Below, piece by piece: positions 1 through 9,728 of a stretch of DNA of 64,000 nucleotides (the stretch's first letter is position 1; every line of letters starts with the position of its first letter). Location: the NCBI GenBank assembly GCA_903994455.1, contig CAJEXI010000017.1, positions 1 through 64,000 on the forward strand. The letters run 5' to 3'. The stretch is from an uncultured Chlorobiaceae bacterium (GTDB taxonomy: Bacteria; Bacteroidota; Chlorobiia; Chlorobiales; Chlorobiaceae). Under the pieces are notes generated by a model that worked only from the letters and a program-made list of their open reading frames with translations, did not search any database and had not been told where the DNA came from. The position numbers and the translations under genes were made by a program.

Positions 1-360
1 GGTAAGCGGTACAGCCACTGGAAGCAGCTCAGCAACGACCGCCACAGGAGTGGGTACCGCCGTCATCATCGGCAGCGCAGCAGGGTTGAGCGCCAGCAAC
101 TACGACTTCACCGCAGCCGACGGAGTGTTGACCATTGGCAAGGCCCACCTGACGGTGACGGCAGACAATCAAAGCCGCCTCTACGGAGCCAGCAATCCGG
201 CCTTCACCGAAACCATTAGCGGTTTTGTCAACGGAGAAACGAATGCGGTGGTAAGCGGTACAGCCACTGGAAGCAGCTCAGCAACGACCGCCACAGGAGT
301 GGGTACCGCCGTCATCATCGGCAGCGCAGCAGGGTTGAGCGCCAGCAACTACGACTTCAC
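1..360 (+). repeat. 249-bp coding tandem repeat, 111 bp of it identical between two copies
   Basis: Bases 1-111 recur without a mismatch at 250-360, a period of 249 bp (83 codons). A third, more diverged copy follows to about 630. Identity at the DNA level inside a protein repeat points to recent duplication or gene conversion within the adhesin gene. Confidence 0.85.
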
Positions 361-745
361 TGTTACCAAGGGAGTGCTGACGATTGACAAGGCCCACCTG
401 ACGGTGACGGCTGATAATCAAAGCCGCATTTATGGAACAAGCAATCCGACCTTCACCGAAACCATTACTGGCTTTGTCAACGGTGAAACTGTCAAGGTGC
501 TTTCTGGTAAAGCCACCGGAAGCAGCGCAGCCACAGCTACCACAGACATAGGTATTGTCGTCATCACCGGCAGCACCGCTGGATTGAGAGCCAGCAACTA
601 CGATTTTACCGCGGCTAACGGAGTGCTGACCATCACTCCGGACACAAGGAAGCAACCAGTAATACCTTCAGTACCAAAAGGAGGAACCCTGTTCTATGAG
701 GCATCAGTAACTACGCCAGACCCGGATATTTTTGGTGAAGAGTAG
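2..745 (+). CDS. MBG-repeat adhesin, C-terminal end (5' truncated by window)
   Basis: The frame is open from base 2, so the gene begins upstream of the window; the GTG at 50 is an internal codon. The visible 247 or so residues are nearly three tandem repeats of about 83 aa, each with the pattern LTVTADNQSR.YG..NP.FTETI.GFVNGE followed by a G/S/A/T-rich strand and ASNYDFT..GVLTI. This matches MBG/YDG-type beta-sandwich repeats found in very large secreted or filamentous-haemagglutinin-like surface proteins. A short Pro/Thr-rich tail, ending DPDIFGEE, closes the protein. A surface adhesin role is inferred from the repeat family; no secretion signal is in view. Confidence 0.8.
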   Translation, partial: VSGTATGSSSATTATGVGTAVIIGSAAGLSASNYDFTAADGVLTIGKAHLTVTADNQSRLYGASNPAFTETISGFVNGETNAVVSGTATGSSSATTATGVGTAVIIGSAAGLSASNYDFTVTKGVLTIDKAHLTVTADNQSRIYGTSNPTFTETITGFVNGETVKVLSGKATGSSAATATTDIGIVVITGSTAGLRASNYDFTAANGVLTITPDTRKQPVIPSVPKGGTLFYEASVTTPDPDIFGEE

Positions 746-754
746 GAGGAAGCA

Positions 755-1042
755 ATGGAAGTTAATCCACAAGGAGTGACCGGGTTCAAGGTTCTTGTCA
801 AGGTTGGTGGCCAGAGTCGGGAAAATGATGTTTCGGGCGATGCAGGGGTTTCTTGCAGTGGACGGTACGGTGATTGCGGCAAAGCGGTTGTTGTTGACAA
901 GAACAGGGCCATTCGCGATCGTAACCATATTTACGGTTCCATTGAGGCGCTGCACCAGAAGTCCATTTTGGTTGATTTTATCACAAATGGCACCGTAGTT
1001 TTGCAACGAGGTCATTTTTTTGTGGTTAACAACGGAATGTAA
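755..1042 (+). CDS. Possible small ORF downstream of the adhesin gene, unknown function
   Basis: A 95-codon ORF starts 9 bases after the adhesin stop, with a strong ribosome binding site (TAGGAGGAAGCA then ATG), which argues for translational coupling. The product has no hydrophobic segment and no motif that I recognise, and it is rich in Gly and Val. Other reading frames across the same stretch are also open, so coding potential is uncertain. It could be a frame-shifted remnant of an adhesin-linked gene. Confidence 0.4.
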   Translation: MEVNPQGVTGFKVLVKVGGQSRENDVSGDAGVSCSGRYGDCGKAVVVDKNRAIRDRNHIYGSIEALHQKSILVDFITNGTVVLQRGHFFVVNNGM

Positions 1043-1134
1043 TCGCTTTACTTCATTTATTCTTATCTTGTTCATGTATGATGGTTCTGCTATAATGGCT
1101 TATAATTGACGCAAAGTTTAACGGGAGTTGATTC

Positions 1135-1908
1135 ATGATACCGTTTAATGTGATGACTGTTCTTATTCTGCTTGGAGCATTTCTGGTTTCGGCAGTGAAG
1201 ATTCTCAGGGAGTATGAACGGGGTGTTATTTTCCGTCTTGGGCGGATTATTGCGGCAAAAGGGCCTGGGCTCATTATTCTTGTTCCGGGTATCGATAAAA
1301 TGGTCAAGGTTGACCTTAGGACGGTGACGCTTGATGTACCCCCGCAGGATATTATCACTCGCGATAACGTCTCGGTGAAGGTGAGTGCGGTGGTCTATTT
1401 CCGCGTTGTTGATCCTATTAAAGCTATTGTTGAGGTGGCGGATTTTCATTTTGCAACTTCACAGTTGGCGCAGACCACGCTTCGGAGCGTCTGCGGGCAG
1501 GGTGAACTTGATAATCTGCTCGCTGAACGGGATGAAATCAATGATCGTATCCAGGCTATTCTCGACAAGGATACGGAGCCATGGGGTGTCAAGGTTGCCA
1601 AGGTGGAGGTGAAGGAGATTGATCTTCCGGAGGAGATGCGCCGGGCGATGGCCAAACAGGCTGAAGCTGAGCGTGAACGCCGGTCGACCGTTATCAATGC
1701 AGAAGGGGAGTATCAGGCCGCCCAACGCCTGGCCGATGCAGCCACGATTATTGCGGCAAGCCCCTCAGCATTGCAGCTTCGCTATTTGCAGACGCTGAAG
1801 GATATCTCTGCCGAGAACAATTCCACGATTATTTTTCCGTTACCGATTGACCTGTTCAAGGCGTTTCTTGATGGAAACAAGTCATCGGACTCATCCAGGG
1901 CAACCTAA
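1135..1908 (+). CDS. Slipin / stomatin-like SPFH (band 7) membrane protein
   Basis: 257 aa. Residues 1-20 form an N-terminal membrane anchor. The SPFH domain follows at about 22-180, with [12 protein letters not shown], the GPGL.I..P.ID segment and [12 protein letters not shown], which are hallmarks of the slipin branch. The C-terminal part is a charged helix ([18 protein letters not shown]) typical of oligomerising SPFH proteins. The ATG is preceded by GGGAG at good spacing. Slipins form ring-like assemblies at the cytoplasmic membrane and are usually partnered with an NfeD protease-like protein; none is adjacent here. The universal stress gene follows after 12 bases and probably shares the transcript. 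Confidence 0.88.
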   Translation: MIPFNVMTVLILLGAFLVSAVKILREYERGVIFRLGRIIAAKGPGLIILVPGIDKMVKVDLRTVTLDVPPQDIITRDNVSVKVSAVVYFRVVDPIKAIVEVADFHFATSQLAQTTLRSVCGQGELDNLLAERDEINDRIQAILDKDTEPWGVKVAKVEVKEIDLPEEMRRAMAKQAEAERERRSTVINAEGEYQAAQRLADAATIIAASPSALQLRYLQTLKDISAENNSTIIFPLPIDLFKAFLDGNKSSDSSRAT

Positions 1909-1920
1909 ACTATTCCGATC

Positions 1921-2376
1921 ATGTTCAAGATTCATTCGATTCTTTGTCCTGTCGATTTTTCTGATGCCTCACGCAAGGCGGTGCAATATGCCAGGGAGTT
2001 TGCGACGAACATGGGCTCTTCAGTCTATCTGTTGAATGTTGTGGAACCGAGGCCAATGGCGGTTGATATTACCTTTAATTATGTTCCTCTTGAAGAGGAT
2101 CTCGAACAAGCCGCACGGTCAGATCTTGAGGTTGTTCTTCAGGAGTTGCTTGGGGCCGGGTTGAAGGCTGAATGCAGCGTAGAGATTGGAAATCCTTCGG
2201 ATGTGATCCTTGAAAAATCAGGCGAGCTTGATGTCAATCTGGTGATTATGGGATCTCACGGCAAAAAAGGGCTGAGTCGCTTTATTATGGGCAGCGTTGC
2301 CGAGACTGTTGTTCGCAAGGCCAATTGTCCGGTGTTGATTGTCAAGGCTGAAGAAAAGGAGTTTATCGGCGAGTGA
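1921..2376 (+). CDS. Universal stress protein, UspA family
   Basis: 151 aa, the usual length of a single Usp domain. The N-terminus MFKIHSILCPVDFSDASRKA has the FS/DxS start of the fold. The nucleotide-binding signature G.HG..G..R..MGS.AE.V appears near the C-terminus as MGSHGKKGLSRFIMGSVAETVV, followed by CPVLIV. It is therefore expected to be an ATP-binding Usp. It lies 12 bases after the slipin gene and its last 14 bases overlap the end of the convergent meaB gene. Confidence 0.9.
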   Translation: MFKIHSILCPVDFSDASRKAVQYAREFATNMGSSVYLLNVVEPRPMAVDITFNYVPLEEDLEQAARSDLEVVLQELLGAGLKAECSVEIGNPSDVILEKSGELDVNLVIMGSHGKKGLSRFIMGSVAETVVRKANCPVLIVKAEEKEFIGE

Positions 2377-3355
2377 AGGCTTCCATCAGGGCGCTTGCTC
2401 CGCTGAAGGGGCTGAGCTGTGAGGACAGTACCTGTTGTTCGACACTCTCTTTTGCGCTGACCACTTCAGGATCAGAAAAGAACTCTTTTTTCAGCATCTC
2501 TTCAAGGACGGTATAGAGCAGATGTTTGAGCTGCTGCTTGCGCCGTTCTTCCAGAATTTTTTGTGTGCTCATCACTGCAAAGTATTCCGAAATGTTCTGC
2601 CAGACCTCCTTGATACCAACGCCTGTTAGGGCAGAGGTAAGAAGAACCCGGGGTTGCCATAGTGGGTGTTTGGCTGGCAGCATTCTCAATGCGGCCTCGA
2701 ATTCAGCTCTGGAAATAGCCGCGATACCTGATTGATCGCCGTCGGTTTTGGTGATAGCCACGGCATCGGCGATCTCCATGATGCCCCGTTTGATGCCCTG
2801 CAGTTCATCACCTGATCCGGGCAACATCAACAACAGGATAAAGTCAACCATAGTGTCGACCAGTACTTCCGACTGACCGACACCGACCGTTTCAACCACA
2901 ATGACATCATACCCTGCGGCTTCGCAGAGGACGATGGCTTCATGGGTTTTTGGCGAGGTGCCTCCCAGGTAGCCTGATGAGGCGGTTGGACGGATATAGG
3001 CCTCTTTTCTTCCTGCAAGCTTTTCCATGCGTGCCTTGTCGCCAAGAATGCTGCCTCTCGATTGCTGGCTGCTGGGGTCGATTGCCAGCACGGCGAGGGT
3101 CAATCCTTGTCGGATAATCTCTTCGCCAAGTGCCTCGATAAAGGTACTTTTTCCGGCTCCGGGAGAACCGGTAATGCCGATACGGATGGTGTTGCTCTTT
3201 TTGGCAAGGCAGCGGTCGAGAATTTCATGTGCTTTTCGCTGATGATCTGGTCGTTGCGACTCAATCAACGTAATTGCACGGCTCAGCGTATGGCGGTTGC
3301 CAGCCATAATGCCCTTGACAATGCTCTCTATATCGGGTTCATGGTGTCTGGTCAT
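2363..3355 (-). CDS. meaB: Methylmalonyl-CoA mutase-associated GTPase MeaB
   Basis: 330 aa G3E-family P-loop GTPase. The Walker A motif GSPGAGKS is at about residues 63-70, followed by LAIDPSS and the ETVGVGQSE switch region typical of MeaB/ArgK. The NKxD equivalent is in ITKTDGD. MeaB gates cobalamin loading and protects methylmalonyl-CoA mutase. The mutase subunits are in the same orientation upstream (5815-9725) but separated by a restriction-modification island, so an originally contiguous operon is a reasonable inference. Confidence 0.93.
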   Translation of the reverse strand: MTRHHEPDIESIVKGIMAGNRHTLSRAITLIESQRPDHQRKAHEILDRCLAKKSNTIRIGITGSPGAGKSTFIEALGEEIIRQGLTLAVLAIDPSSQQSRGSILGDKARMEKLAGRKEAYIRPTASSGYLGGTSPKTHEAIVLCEAAGYDVIVVETVGVGQSEVLVDTMVDFILLLMLPGSGDELQGIKRGIMEIADAVAITKTDGDQSGIAAISRAEFEAALRMLPAKHPLWQPRVLLTSALTGVGIKEVWQNISEYFAVMSTQKILEERRKQQLKHLLYTVLEEMLKKEFFSDPEVVSAKESVEQQVLSSQLSPFSGASALMEAFTRR

Positions 3356-3411
3356 GGTGTCGAATCGTTTATATGCAGGAGTCCAAAATTCTATTGCTTT
3401 GCCAGGCTATT

Positions 3412-4398
3412 TTATGCCGAGTATTTTCTTCGCTGTTCAAACAACATCCAGTTTCCATTTTGGTCGATTATGTATTCGGGGTACTCCTGGACATTTAAAA
3501 CAGTTTCTAAAATACATTTGCCAATAAACTCTCCCAGCTTCACAGGGACGGCATTTCCTATAATCTGTTCAATCTCTGCCTTGGAGCCTGAAACATCCCA
3601 TGATTCCGGGAAGGTTTGTATCAAGCTACGTTCTTTTGTTGTAAGCGGGCGGATACCCTCAGAAACAGGGGTGGCATCGCCCGGATGTCCCGGATAACCC
3701 TGTGGCACAGGGCGGTTTACTCCGCGAATTGTTGGACTGGGTTCGTCTATGCTAAATACCGCTCTTCGCGCATAGCTGCGAGGATGGCGGTAATAGTAAT
3801 TAATTCCTAATTTATTGCCAAAATAATCCCGGATAGTCATAGGAGTGGAACATTGATTCCGACGGATTGCAGGAATAAGCAAATTGTTTGGACCATCAAG
3901 AATGCCAAACACTACGACACGTTTTCTTTTTTGTGGGACACCGCACAGAGAGGCATCCAACACGGTCACCGTAAGGCCATAGCCCGCTTGCTTAAAGATG
4001 TCGAGCGCTCTGGTAAATGTCTTTGTTTTTTGAGCACGTTCAACATTCTCCATAATAAAATATTTCGGTTGTATAACACCGATTATTTGTGCGTATGAAA
4101 TGGTGAGGTTTGCATGTTCACCTGTTTCGTCTCGTTTGCCCGCAGAAGAAAAATCCTGGCACGGAGGGCCACCGACAATCATGTCGAAATCGTATTTGTA
4201 GAGATGTTCTGCTACAACATTGCTGTCGACCAGATCAAGGTTTTCAATCGGATGTCCATGGATGTTTCTTTTATAAAAAGAAATCGCAGCATCCCAATTA
4301 TCAAACGCAGCCGAAATTTCTATTCCAGCATCCGATAGCCCTTTAGATAGCCCACCACCGCCGCAGAACAAGTCAATAGCTTTAAGTTTACAGTTCAT
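3412..4398 (-). CDS. DNA (cytosine-5) methyltransferase of a type II R-M system
   Basis: Motif I is AIDLFCGGGGLSKG at the extreme N-terminus, motif IV GGPPCQDFSSAGKR has the catalytic Cys near residue 79, motif VI is MENVER, motif VIII is QKRKRVVVFG and motif X is IGNAVPVKLGE. I start it at ATG 4398 (MNCKLK), which overlaps the stop of the upstream nuclease gene in the manner of coupled translation; an ATG at 4473 exists but would add 25 residues before motif I. The variable region before motif X holds the target recognition domain. Pairing with a HindVP-like nuclease suggests a GRCGYC-type site, but that is inference. Confidence 0.9.
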   Translation of the reverse strand: MNCKLKAIDLFCGGGGLSKGLSDAGIEISAAFDNWDAAISFYKRNIHGHPIENLDLVDSNVVAEHLYKYDFDMIVGGPPCQDFSSAGKRDETGEHANLTISYAQIIGVIQPKYFIMENVERAQKTKTFTRALDIFKQAGYGLTVTVLDASLCGVPQKRKRVVVFGILDGPNNLLIPAIRRNQCSTPMTIRDYFGNKLGINYYYRHPRSYARRAVFSIDEPSPTIRGVNRPVPQGYPGHPGDATPVSEGIRPLTTKERSLIQTFPESWDVSGSKAEIEQIIGNAVPVKLGEFIGKCILETVLNVQEYPEYIIDQNGNWMLFEQRRKYSA

Positions 4399-5500
4399 TA
4401 AAAAGTTCGTTGGAGTAGTAAATGATTGCATCAAAACGGCGTTCGGGCGAAAGAAACTTTTGTCCGTCGCCAAGTATTATTTCTTTGATTTCCCCTTTTT
4501 TGATAATTGGCCTGGTGAGGCGGTCACAGCGCATGTGTAAATTGGTTTTTTTGCCGCTGATTGCAAACTCCTTGTCATTGAGATTGTCGAATGTCATTCC
4601 GTCGTAAATGGGCTTCTGATAGACTTTGCCTTTAGTTGAAAGTTCGTAGAGAAAGCGTGCCAATCGAAGCGATGCTCTTTGTGGTCGAGATATCTTTTCG
4701 TCATCGCCATTGCCAGAGCCCAAAAGGAGGCGGCAAAGCGCAAAATCACTCCAGACAAAGATATCGAGGCAGTTGTCGGCAAGAACAGGTGCTTTCCCTT
4801 TCGTCTTCCAGACAGGTTGCATCAAGAGCGGTTTTTCGTATTTGGAATATGTGTCTAAAAAAATATCAAGTGCATTGATGATGTTGTCTCGATGCTTTGA
4901 AACCTCAACAATGTTATCCCAATCTCGTATTTTTGCACATGCAGGTGAGAATAAATCCTTTACTTCTGTCATGAAAGATGCGCACGATTGACCCATACCC
5001 ATTGCGGCATAACGCATGGTAGGTGAGCGGATAACAAGTTCTGAACCGTAATTTGCTTCTGTCTCATTAACCGTGGTGTTGTCAGGAATGGTTGTAAGTT
5101 TCACTTCGACGGGCGCAAGTATACGTTTGGAATCATTTTCGGACACAATCAAATCAATTGGTTGAATGTCGTCAAGAGTCATTGTGGCGTATGGTGTGAA
5201 TCTGGATTCAAAGGAGAAGAAGAGCTTCTCATTTGGCAAGGTTGTATGCCAAAAGTCATTAAAAGAAATGTCTGAAATTACGGTGTCCGATTTTTGACCG
5301 TGCTTTATGAATACTGCAGGAATGTTCCTGTCACGCATATAGCATGCCAGCGCAGCAGGAAAAGAGGAGTTAAATTGGTTCTTTCCCCAGGCATAAGGGC
5401 TCGAAAAATCACGGTTTGAGTTTATTAACCCGTAAAGCGCTGGCTTTTGTGGCATAATGTCTGTATCGTTTTCAAATCCTTTATCAATAAGGACAATCAT
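4388..5500 (-). CDS. Type II restriction endonuclease, HindVP-like
   Basis: 370 aa. The N-terminal half, with PALYGLINSNRDFSSPYAWGKNQFNSSFPAALACYM, resembles the HindVP endonuclease family as I recall it. A PD-(D/E)xK-like arrangement is visible: PIDLIVSE followed by APVEVKL (Asp then Glu-x-Lys). The gene directly precedes, and overlaps by 11 bp, a C5 cytosine methylase gene, giving a complete R-M pair. Its ATG overlaps by 3 bases the TGA of a small upstream antitoxin-like frame. The region is more AT-rich than the flanking metabolic genes, which fits horizontal acquisition. Recognition site GRCGYC would be expected if it is a true HindVP homologue. Confidence 0.78.
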   Translation of the reverse strand: MIVLIDKGFENDTDIMPQKPALYGLINSNRDFSSPYAWGKNQFNSSFPAALACYMRDRNIPAVFIKHGQKSDTVISDISFNDFWHTTLPNEKLFFSFESRFTPYATMTLDDIQPIDLIVSENDSKRILAPVEVKLTTIPDNTTVNETEANYGSELVIRSPTMRYAAMGMGQSCASFMTEVKDLFSPACAKIRDWDNIVEVSKHRDNIINALDIFLDTYSKYEKPLLMQPVWKTKGKAPVLADNCLDIFVWSDFALCRLLLGSGNGDDEKISRPQRASLRLARFLYELSTKGKVYQKPIYDGMTFDNLNDKEFAISGKKTNLHMRCDRLTRPIIKKGEIKEIILGDGQKFLSPERRFDAIIYYSNELFNEL

Positions 5501-5693
5501 GATGAAATCTTTTTCAGGAATTCATTTGTGTCAATATATTCGTTTGTTTGACCAGTTATTATAGCATTTGCCATACCAATTTCTTCAATTTCATCCAAAG
5601 ATAAAATTTTGATTTTATCCCAAGCTTTTTAGCCAGATCAAGTAATAATTTCAGATCCGATACTGATTCACTTTCTAATAAAGCTTTTTGCAT
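5497..5693 (-). pseudogene. Antitoxin-like small ORF, frameshifted, overlapping the nuclease start
   Basis: Reading the minus strand from ATG 5693 gives MQKALLESESVSDLKLLLDL followed by AKKLGIK, then the frame is lost. In the next frame the sequence continues as KILSLDEIEEIGMANAI, then a segment with NEYIDTNEFLKKISS, and stops at 5497-5499. One missing A in a run of four A (about 5611-5615) restores a continuous frame of about 65 codons. The pattern, with a C-terminal NEYIDT.EFLKK, resembles small Phd-like antitoxin or regulator proteins of Chlorobi and cyanobacteria. Its TGA overlaps the nuclease ATG, so it belongs to the R-M transcript. It may be a pseudogene, a sequencing error or a slippery-site gene. 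Confidence 0.6.
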
Positions 5694-5749
5694 ATTCTTG
5701 AATAATTGAATCTATTGTCCACTGTCATTATAAAACCCTGTTTCCCGTT

Positions 5750-5794
5750 GGCTCCGCTCGGGTGACACACAAGAATCGTCGGCTGAGCGGAGTC
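5750..5794. repeat. Intergenic inverted repeat upstream of the R-M island
   Basis: GGCTCCGCTC (5750-5759) pairs with GAGCGGAGTC (5785-5794) across a 25-base loop containing TGACACAC. The motif GACTCCGCTCAGCCGAC resembles dispersed intergenic repeats seen in many bacterial genomes. It sits between the mutB stop and the R-M genes, so it could serve as a terminator remnant or mark an insertion boundary. Confidence 0.45.
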
Positions 5795-5814
5795 GAAGTC
5801 AGGGAGGTTAATGC

Positions 5815-7953
5815 CTACTCCTCAAACTGGGCTATCAATTTTTTCAAAATCGTGATCGCCGCCTCCGCAATCACCGTCCCGGGGCCAAAAATCCCTGCTA
5901 CGCCCTTTTCATAGAGGAATGCGTGATCTCTCTCGGGAATAATGCCGCCTGCGATAACGAGAATATCTTCCCGTCCGTGCGCCTTCAGCTCCTCAACAAT
6001 TTTTGGAATCAGGGTTTTGTGACCTGCGGCAAGGCTTGATATGCCGATAAGGTGCACATCGTTGTCGAGAGCCTGCTGTACCACCTCTTCAGGAGTCTGG
6101 AAAAGTGGGCTGATATCGACATCAAAGCCAATATCGGCAAATCCGGCGGCAATAACTTTTGCGCCACGGTCATGGCCATCCTGGCCCACTTTCGAGACCA
6201 TAATTCTCGGACGGCGACCGTCAAGTGATGCAAAAGTATCGGCAAGCTGAAGTGCCTCCTTAAAGAGCGTGTTATCCTTCATCTGCGACATATAAATATT
6301 GCTGTTGAGTCTGGTGATGGCTCGGTACCGACCGAATGTCTTTTCGCAGGCGGATGAGATTTCACCAAGGGTAGCTCTTTTTCTTGCGGCATCAACAGCC
6401 AGTTCAAGCAGATTTCCCTCTCCCGATGCGGCGCTCTCTTCGATTGCCTTCAGCGCCAGAGCACAGGCATCATTGTCCCGCTCAGCCTTGATGGTCGCCA
6501 GTCTCCGGAGCTGCTGATCGAGCACAAGGGTGTTGTCGACTTCGAGCAGTTCAATATCAGTTTTGCTGGTGGTTTTATACCCGTTGACACCCACAATAAT
6601 CTCTTTGCCGCTGTCGATACGTGCCTGTTTGCGGGTCGCAGCCTCTTCGATCTGCAATTTGGGGAGTCCCTGCTCAATAGCCTTGACCATTCCTCCAGCC
6701 TCTTCGATATCCGTGATGATTTTCCAGGCCTTTGCTGCAAGCTCTCCTGTAAGGTATTCGACGTATGAGGAGCCAGCCCAGGGGTCAATGCTTTTGGTAA
6801 TATCAGTCTCTTCCTGCAGGTAAAGCTGGGTATTGCGGGCAATTCTGGCTGAAAATGGCGAGGGAAGCGCTATTGCTTCGTCCAGCGCATTGGTGTGCAG
6901 CGACTGGGTGTGGCCAAGTGTTGCTGCAAGAGCCTCAAGACAGGTGCGCGTAATATTGTTGAAGGGATCCTGCTCGGTGAGGCTCCAGCCAGAGGTCTGG
7001 CAGTGGGAGCGCAGCATCAGCGACTTCGGGTTTTTCGGATTGAACTGCTTGACAATTTTTGCCCAGAGCATCCTTGCCGCCCGCAATTTGGCAATCTCCA
7101 TGAAATAGTTCATCCCTGTAGCCCAGAAGAAGGAGAGGCGAGGCGCAAAGGCATCAATATCAAGACCGGCCTTCAGACCGGTACGAATGTACTCAAGCCC
7201 GTCAGCAAGGGTGAAGGCAAGTTCAAGATCGGCGGTTGCGCCAGCTTCCTGCATGTGGTAGCCGGAGATGCTGATAGAGTTGAACTTCGGCATCTTTTCA
7301 CTGGTGTAGCGGAAGATGTCGGCAATGATTTTCATGGAGGGTTCCGGCGGATAGATGTAGGTGTTGCGAACCATGAACTCCTTGAGAATATCGTTCTGTA
7401 TTGTGCCGCTCAGTTTGTCGGGTGACACACCCTGCTCTTCAGCCGCCACAATGTAAAATGCCATGACGGGTAGCACTGCTCCGTTCATGGTCATGGAGAC
7501 CGAAATATCGCCAAGCGGGATTTGATCGAAGAGGATCTTCATATCTTCAACCGAGTCTATTGCAACACCGGCTTTGCCGACATCTCCAATGACCCGTTCA
7601 TGGTCGGAATCGTACCCTCGGTGGGTTGGAAGGTCAAAGGCGACAGAGAGCCCTTTCTGACCGGCGGCGAGGTTCTTGCGATAAAAATTGTTCGACTCTT
7701 CAGCCGTTGAAAAGCCTGCATACTGACGTATTGTCCACGGGCGGGTGGTGTACATGGTGCTGTACGGACCGCCGATGTAGGGCGCAAAACCTGGAGCAAA
7801 GTTCAGATGGTCAGCCCCTTCAAGGTCAGAAGCATGGTATATGGATTTAATGTCGAGGCCCTCTGCGGTTGTCCAGCCAGTTTGCTGAGCCTCGGTGGCA
7901 GAGGTGGCTGCGGCAGAAGAGAAAATATTGATGCCTGAAAAGTCCGGTCTCAT
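5815..7953 (-). CDS. mutB: Methylmalonyl-CoA mutase, large (catalytic) subunit
   Basis: 712 aa, normal length for the catalytic chain. The N-terminal TIM barrel contains [21 protein letters not shown] and the substrate region [16 protein letters not shown]. The C-terminal cobalamin domain has the DxHxxG motif in [11 protein letters not shown], near residue 592, with the [12 protein letters not shown] and AGGIIP elements. It interconverts methylmalonyl-CoA and succinyl-CoA with adenosylcobalamin. Its start overlaps the end of mutA by 4 bases. In green sulfur bacteria the enzyme can feed propionate carbon into the reductive TCA cycle. Confidence 0.96.
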   Translation of the reverse strand: MRPDFSGINIFSSAAATSATEAQQTGWTTAEGLDIKSIYHASDLEGADHLNFAPGFAPYIGGPYSTMYTTRPWTIRQYAGFSTAEESNNFYRKNLAAGQKGLSVAFDLPTHRGYDSDHERVIGDVGKAGVAIDSVEDMKILFDQIPLGDISVSMTMNGAVLPVMAFYIVAAEEQGVSPDKLSGTIQNDILKEFMVRNTYIYPPEPSMKIIADIFRYTSEKMPKFNSISISGYHMQEAGATADLELAFTLADGLEYIRTGLKAGLDIDAFAPRLSFFWATGMNYFMEIAKLRAARMLWAKIVKQFNPKNPKSLMLRSHCQTSGWSLTEQDPFNNITRTCLEALAATLGHTQSLHTNALDEAIALPSPFSARIARNTQLYLQEETDITKSIDPWAGSSYVEYLTGELAAKAWKIITDIEEAGGMVKAIEQGLPKLQIEEAATRKQARIDSGKEIIVGVNGYKTTSKTDIELLEVDNTLVLDQQLRRLATIKAERDNDACALALKAIEESAASGEGNLLELAVDAARKRATLGEISSACEKTFGRYRAITRLNSNIYMSQMKDNTLFKEALQLADTFASLDGRRPRIMVSKVGQDGHDRGAKVIAAGFADIGFDVDISPLFQTPEEVVQQALDNDVHLIGISSLAAGHKTLIPKIVEELKAHGREDILVIAGGIIPERDHAFLYEKGVAGIFGPGTVIAEAAITILKKLIAQFEE

Positions 7954-9725
7954 TTCACTCCGGTTTTATGTTGGTAGGATTTCAGCATGTCAAGAACGTT
8001 GACACCGGTATAAATAAAGCTGTCGAGACCTGCATTAAGCATCTGTTCCGGCTCTTTTGGCGGTTTTCCAGCCATGACAATAATAATGTTCGGATGAAGC
8101 GTACGAAGTGTCTTGCAAAGGGTGTCTGCTGTAGGGACGGGATCTTTTTCAGCAATGCAAAGAGCAACGATGTCCGGTTTGTTCTCTAACGCAGTTATAT
8201 ATGAACTTTCTTCGACAGGGAGGGCTGCTTTTCCTGCAATTTCAAAACCTCCACAGTTGAAGAAGTCTTCAGTGAAGGTTGCCTGCCTGAAACTGACCAC
8301 AGGATCGCCCAGCATCCAGATAAAGACAGATGGAGTTCGGCCCGATTTGAGGCTGTGCGAGAGAGTTTTCATGCGTACCAGTTCATAACCGGCAATTTCA
8401 TTCCCTGCCGACATCGTCTCTGCCGCAAGTTCCAGCGCTCCGATGTTTTCTTCCTGTTCGGGAGTGAGGGGCCAGGGATAGCGGTTAACGCCAATAAGGG
8501 TTTTTTTCCGGTTTTCCAGAGTTTTCCGGCGCTTTGTTTCCGCTTCAGCAATCATGGTGTCAATCATGCCGTTTTGTGTCGCTTCAGCCAGGCCGCCCGC
8601 AGCTTCGATCTCTTTGAAGATGTTCCAGGCAGATTCCGCCAGGTTTTTGGTCAGGGCTTCGATGTAGTTTGAGCCATCAGCCGGATCGACAACCCGGTCG
8701 AGCGAGGCCTCTTCCTTGAGAATGAGGTGAATGTTGCCGGTAATTCTTTCCGCAATGTCGGGACTGACAGAAAGCCCGCTATCGAACGCACCAATCTGCA
8801 GGGTGTCGTACCCGCCGAGAATCGCTGAAATGGCTTCAGTCGTCAACCGCAGGACATTGGTATAGGGATCGAGCAGCGAATGGTTTCTTTCTGATGTTCG
8901 GGCAAACAGGCGTGGCAGGGGAGTGCCGGATGCGCCATAAGCCTTGAGCAGGTGTACCAGGAGGTAGCGCAGGGCTCTTGGTTTTGCAAGCTCGGTAAAA
9001 TGGCTTGAGCCGACGGGCAGGATAATCTCCATCGCTGCAACAATCGTGTCAACCGGAACTCCAGCCTCAAGAAAACGGTTCAGGTAGTCGCTCGCTCCGG
9101 CTAATGCAAATGCAATCTCCTGTGCTGCCGTGGAGCCTTTTTCATGGAAGGGTATGGTATCAACGGCCAAAAATCTGAATTGTGGAAGTGAGTCGTATAA
9201 TCCAAAAAGCTCAGCATCCTTTTCTTTTGACACTGCGGGCACTCCCGAAAGCACTCCTCCGGGGTTTACGGAAAACCCGGGAATGGCGGCAAGGGTTTTC
9301 AAGAGTTCATCGGCAGGGGGGAGATTGCCCGAAAAGTGGATGGCAACTGCAGTGGTTTTGATTCCGGCCAGAAGCCGATTGAGATTTTCAGGAGAACAGA
9401 GCGACGCATCTGCAATATGGAACTCAATTGCCGCTGCATCCAGTTCAAAACTTTTTAAGGCATCACGGTTTGCAGTATCGGGGTCATGAACGCTGATACT
9501 GCTACAGTTTTTCCAGGTGTTTACTGGTTTGGAGATTGGTATATCAAGCTGCTGCTTTTGCTCTTCAGAAGAGTGCCAGGGTTCCAGATCAAAGCCGTCC
9601 GGAGTCTGCCAGACGATACTGTTGTAAGGTGTTTCCCTGAGTTCGGAGATTGCCTTCTTTTTCCACTCCTCCCGGCTGACTGCCGGGAACTCATGAAAGA
9701 GAGAATCAGGCCGGGAGTGTGTCAT
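7950..9725 (-). CDS. mutA: Methylmalonyl-CoA mutase, small subunit
   Basis: 591 aa. It is homologous along its length to the large subunit barrel (for example [21 protein letters not shown], and [12 protein letters not shown]) but shorter. Its C-terminal cobalamin-type domain lacks the DxHxxG histidine motif, as expected of the non-catalytic chain of the heterodimeric mutase. It lies 3 bases downstream of the carboxyltransferase gene and overlaps mutB by 4 bases, so the two chains are translated in a coupled way. Confidence 0.93.
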   Translation of the reverse strand: MTHSRPDSLFHEFPAVSREEWKKKAISELRETPYNSIVWQTPDGFDLEPWHSSEEQKQQLDIPISKPVNTWKNCSSISVHDPDTANRDALKSFELDAAAIEFHIADASLCSPENLNRLLAGIKTTAVAIHFSGNLPPADELLKTLAAIPGFSVNPGGVLSGVPAVSKEKDAELFGLYDSLPQFRFLAVDTIPFHEKGSTAAQEIAFALAGASDYLNRFLEAGVPVDTIVAAMEIILPVGSSHFTELAKPRALRYLLVHLLKAYGASGTPLPRLFARTSERNHSLLDPYTNVLRLTTEAISAILGGYDTLQIGAFDSGLSVSPDIAERITGNIHLILKEEASLDRVVDPADGSNYIEALTKNLAESAWNIFKEIEAAGGLAEATQNGMIDTMIAEAETKRRKTLENRKKTLIGVNRYPWPLTPEQEENIGALELAAETMSAGNEIAGYELVRMKTLSHSLKSGRTPSVFIWMLGDPVVSFRQATFTEDFFNCGGFEIAGKAALPVEESSYITALENKPDIVALCIAEKDPVPTADTLCKTLRTLHPNIIIVMAGKPPKEPEQMLNAGLDSFIYTGVNVLDMLKSYQHKTGVK

Positions 9726-9728
9726 AAC

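Noticed and set aside
278..1075. Minus-strand ORFs opposite the MBG adhesin end and the small ORF at 755
   Set aside because: They lie antisense to repetitive coding sequence, have low-complexity or unlikely compositions and lack ribosome sites.
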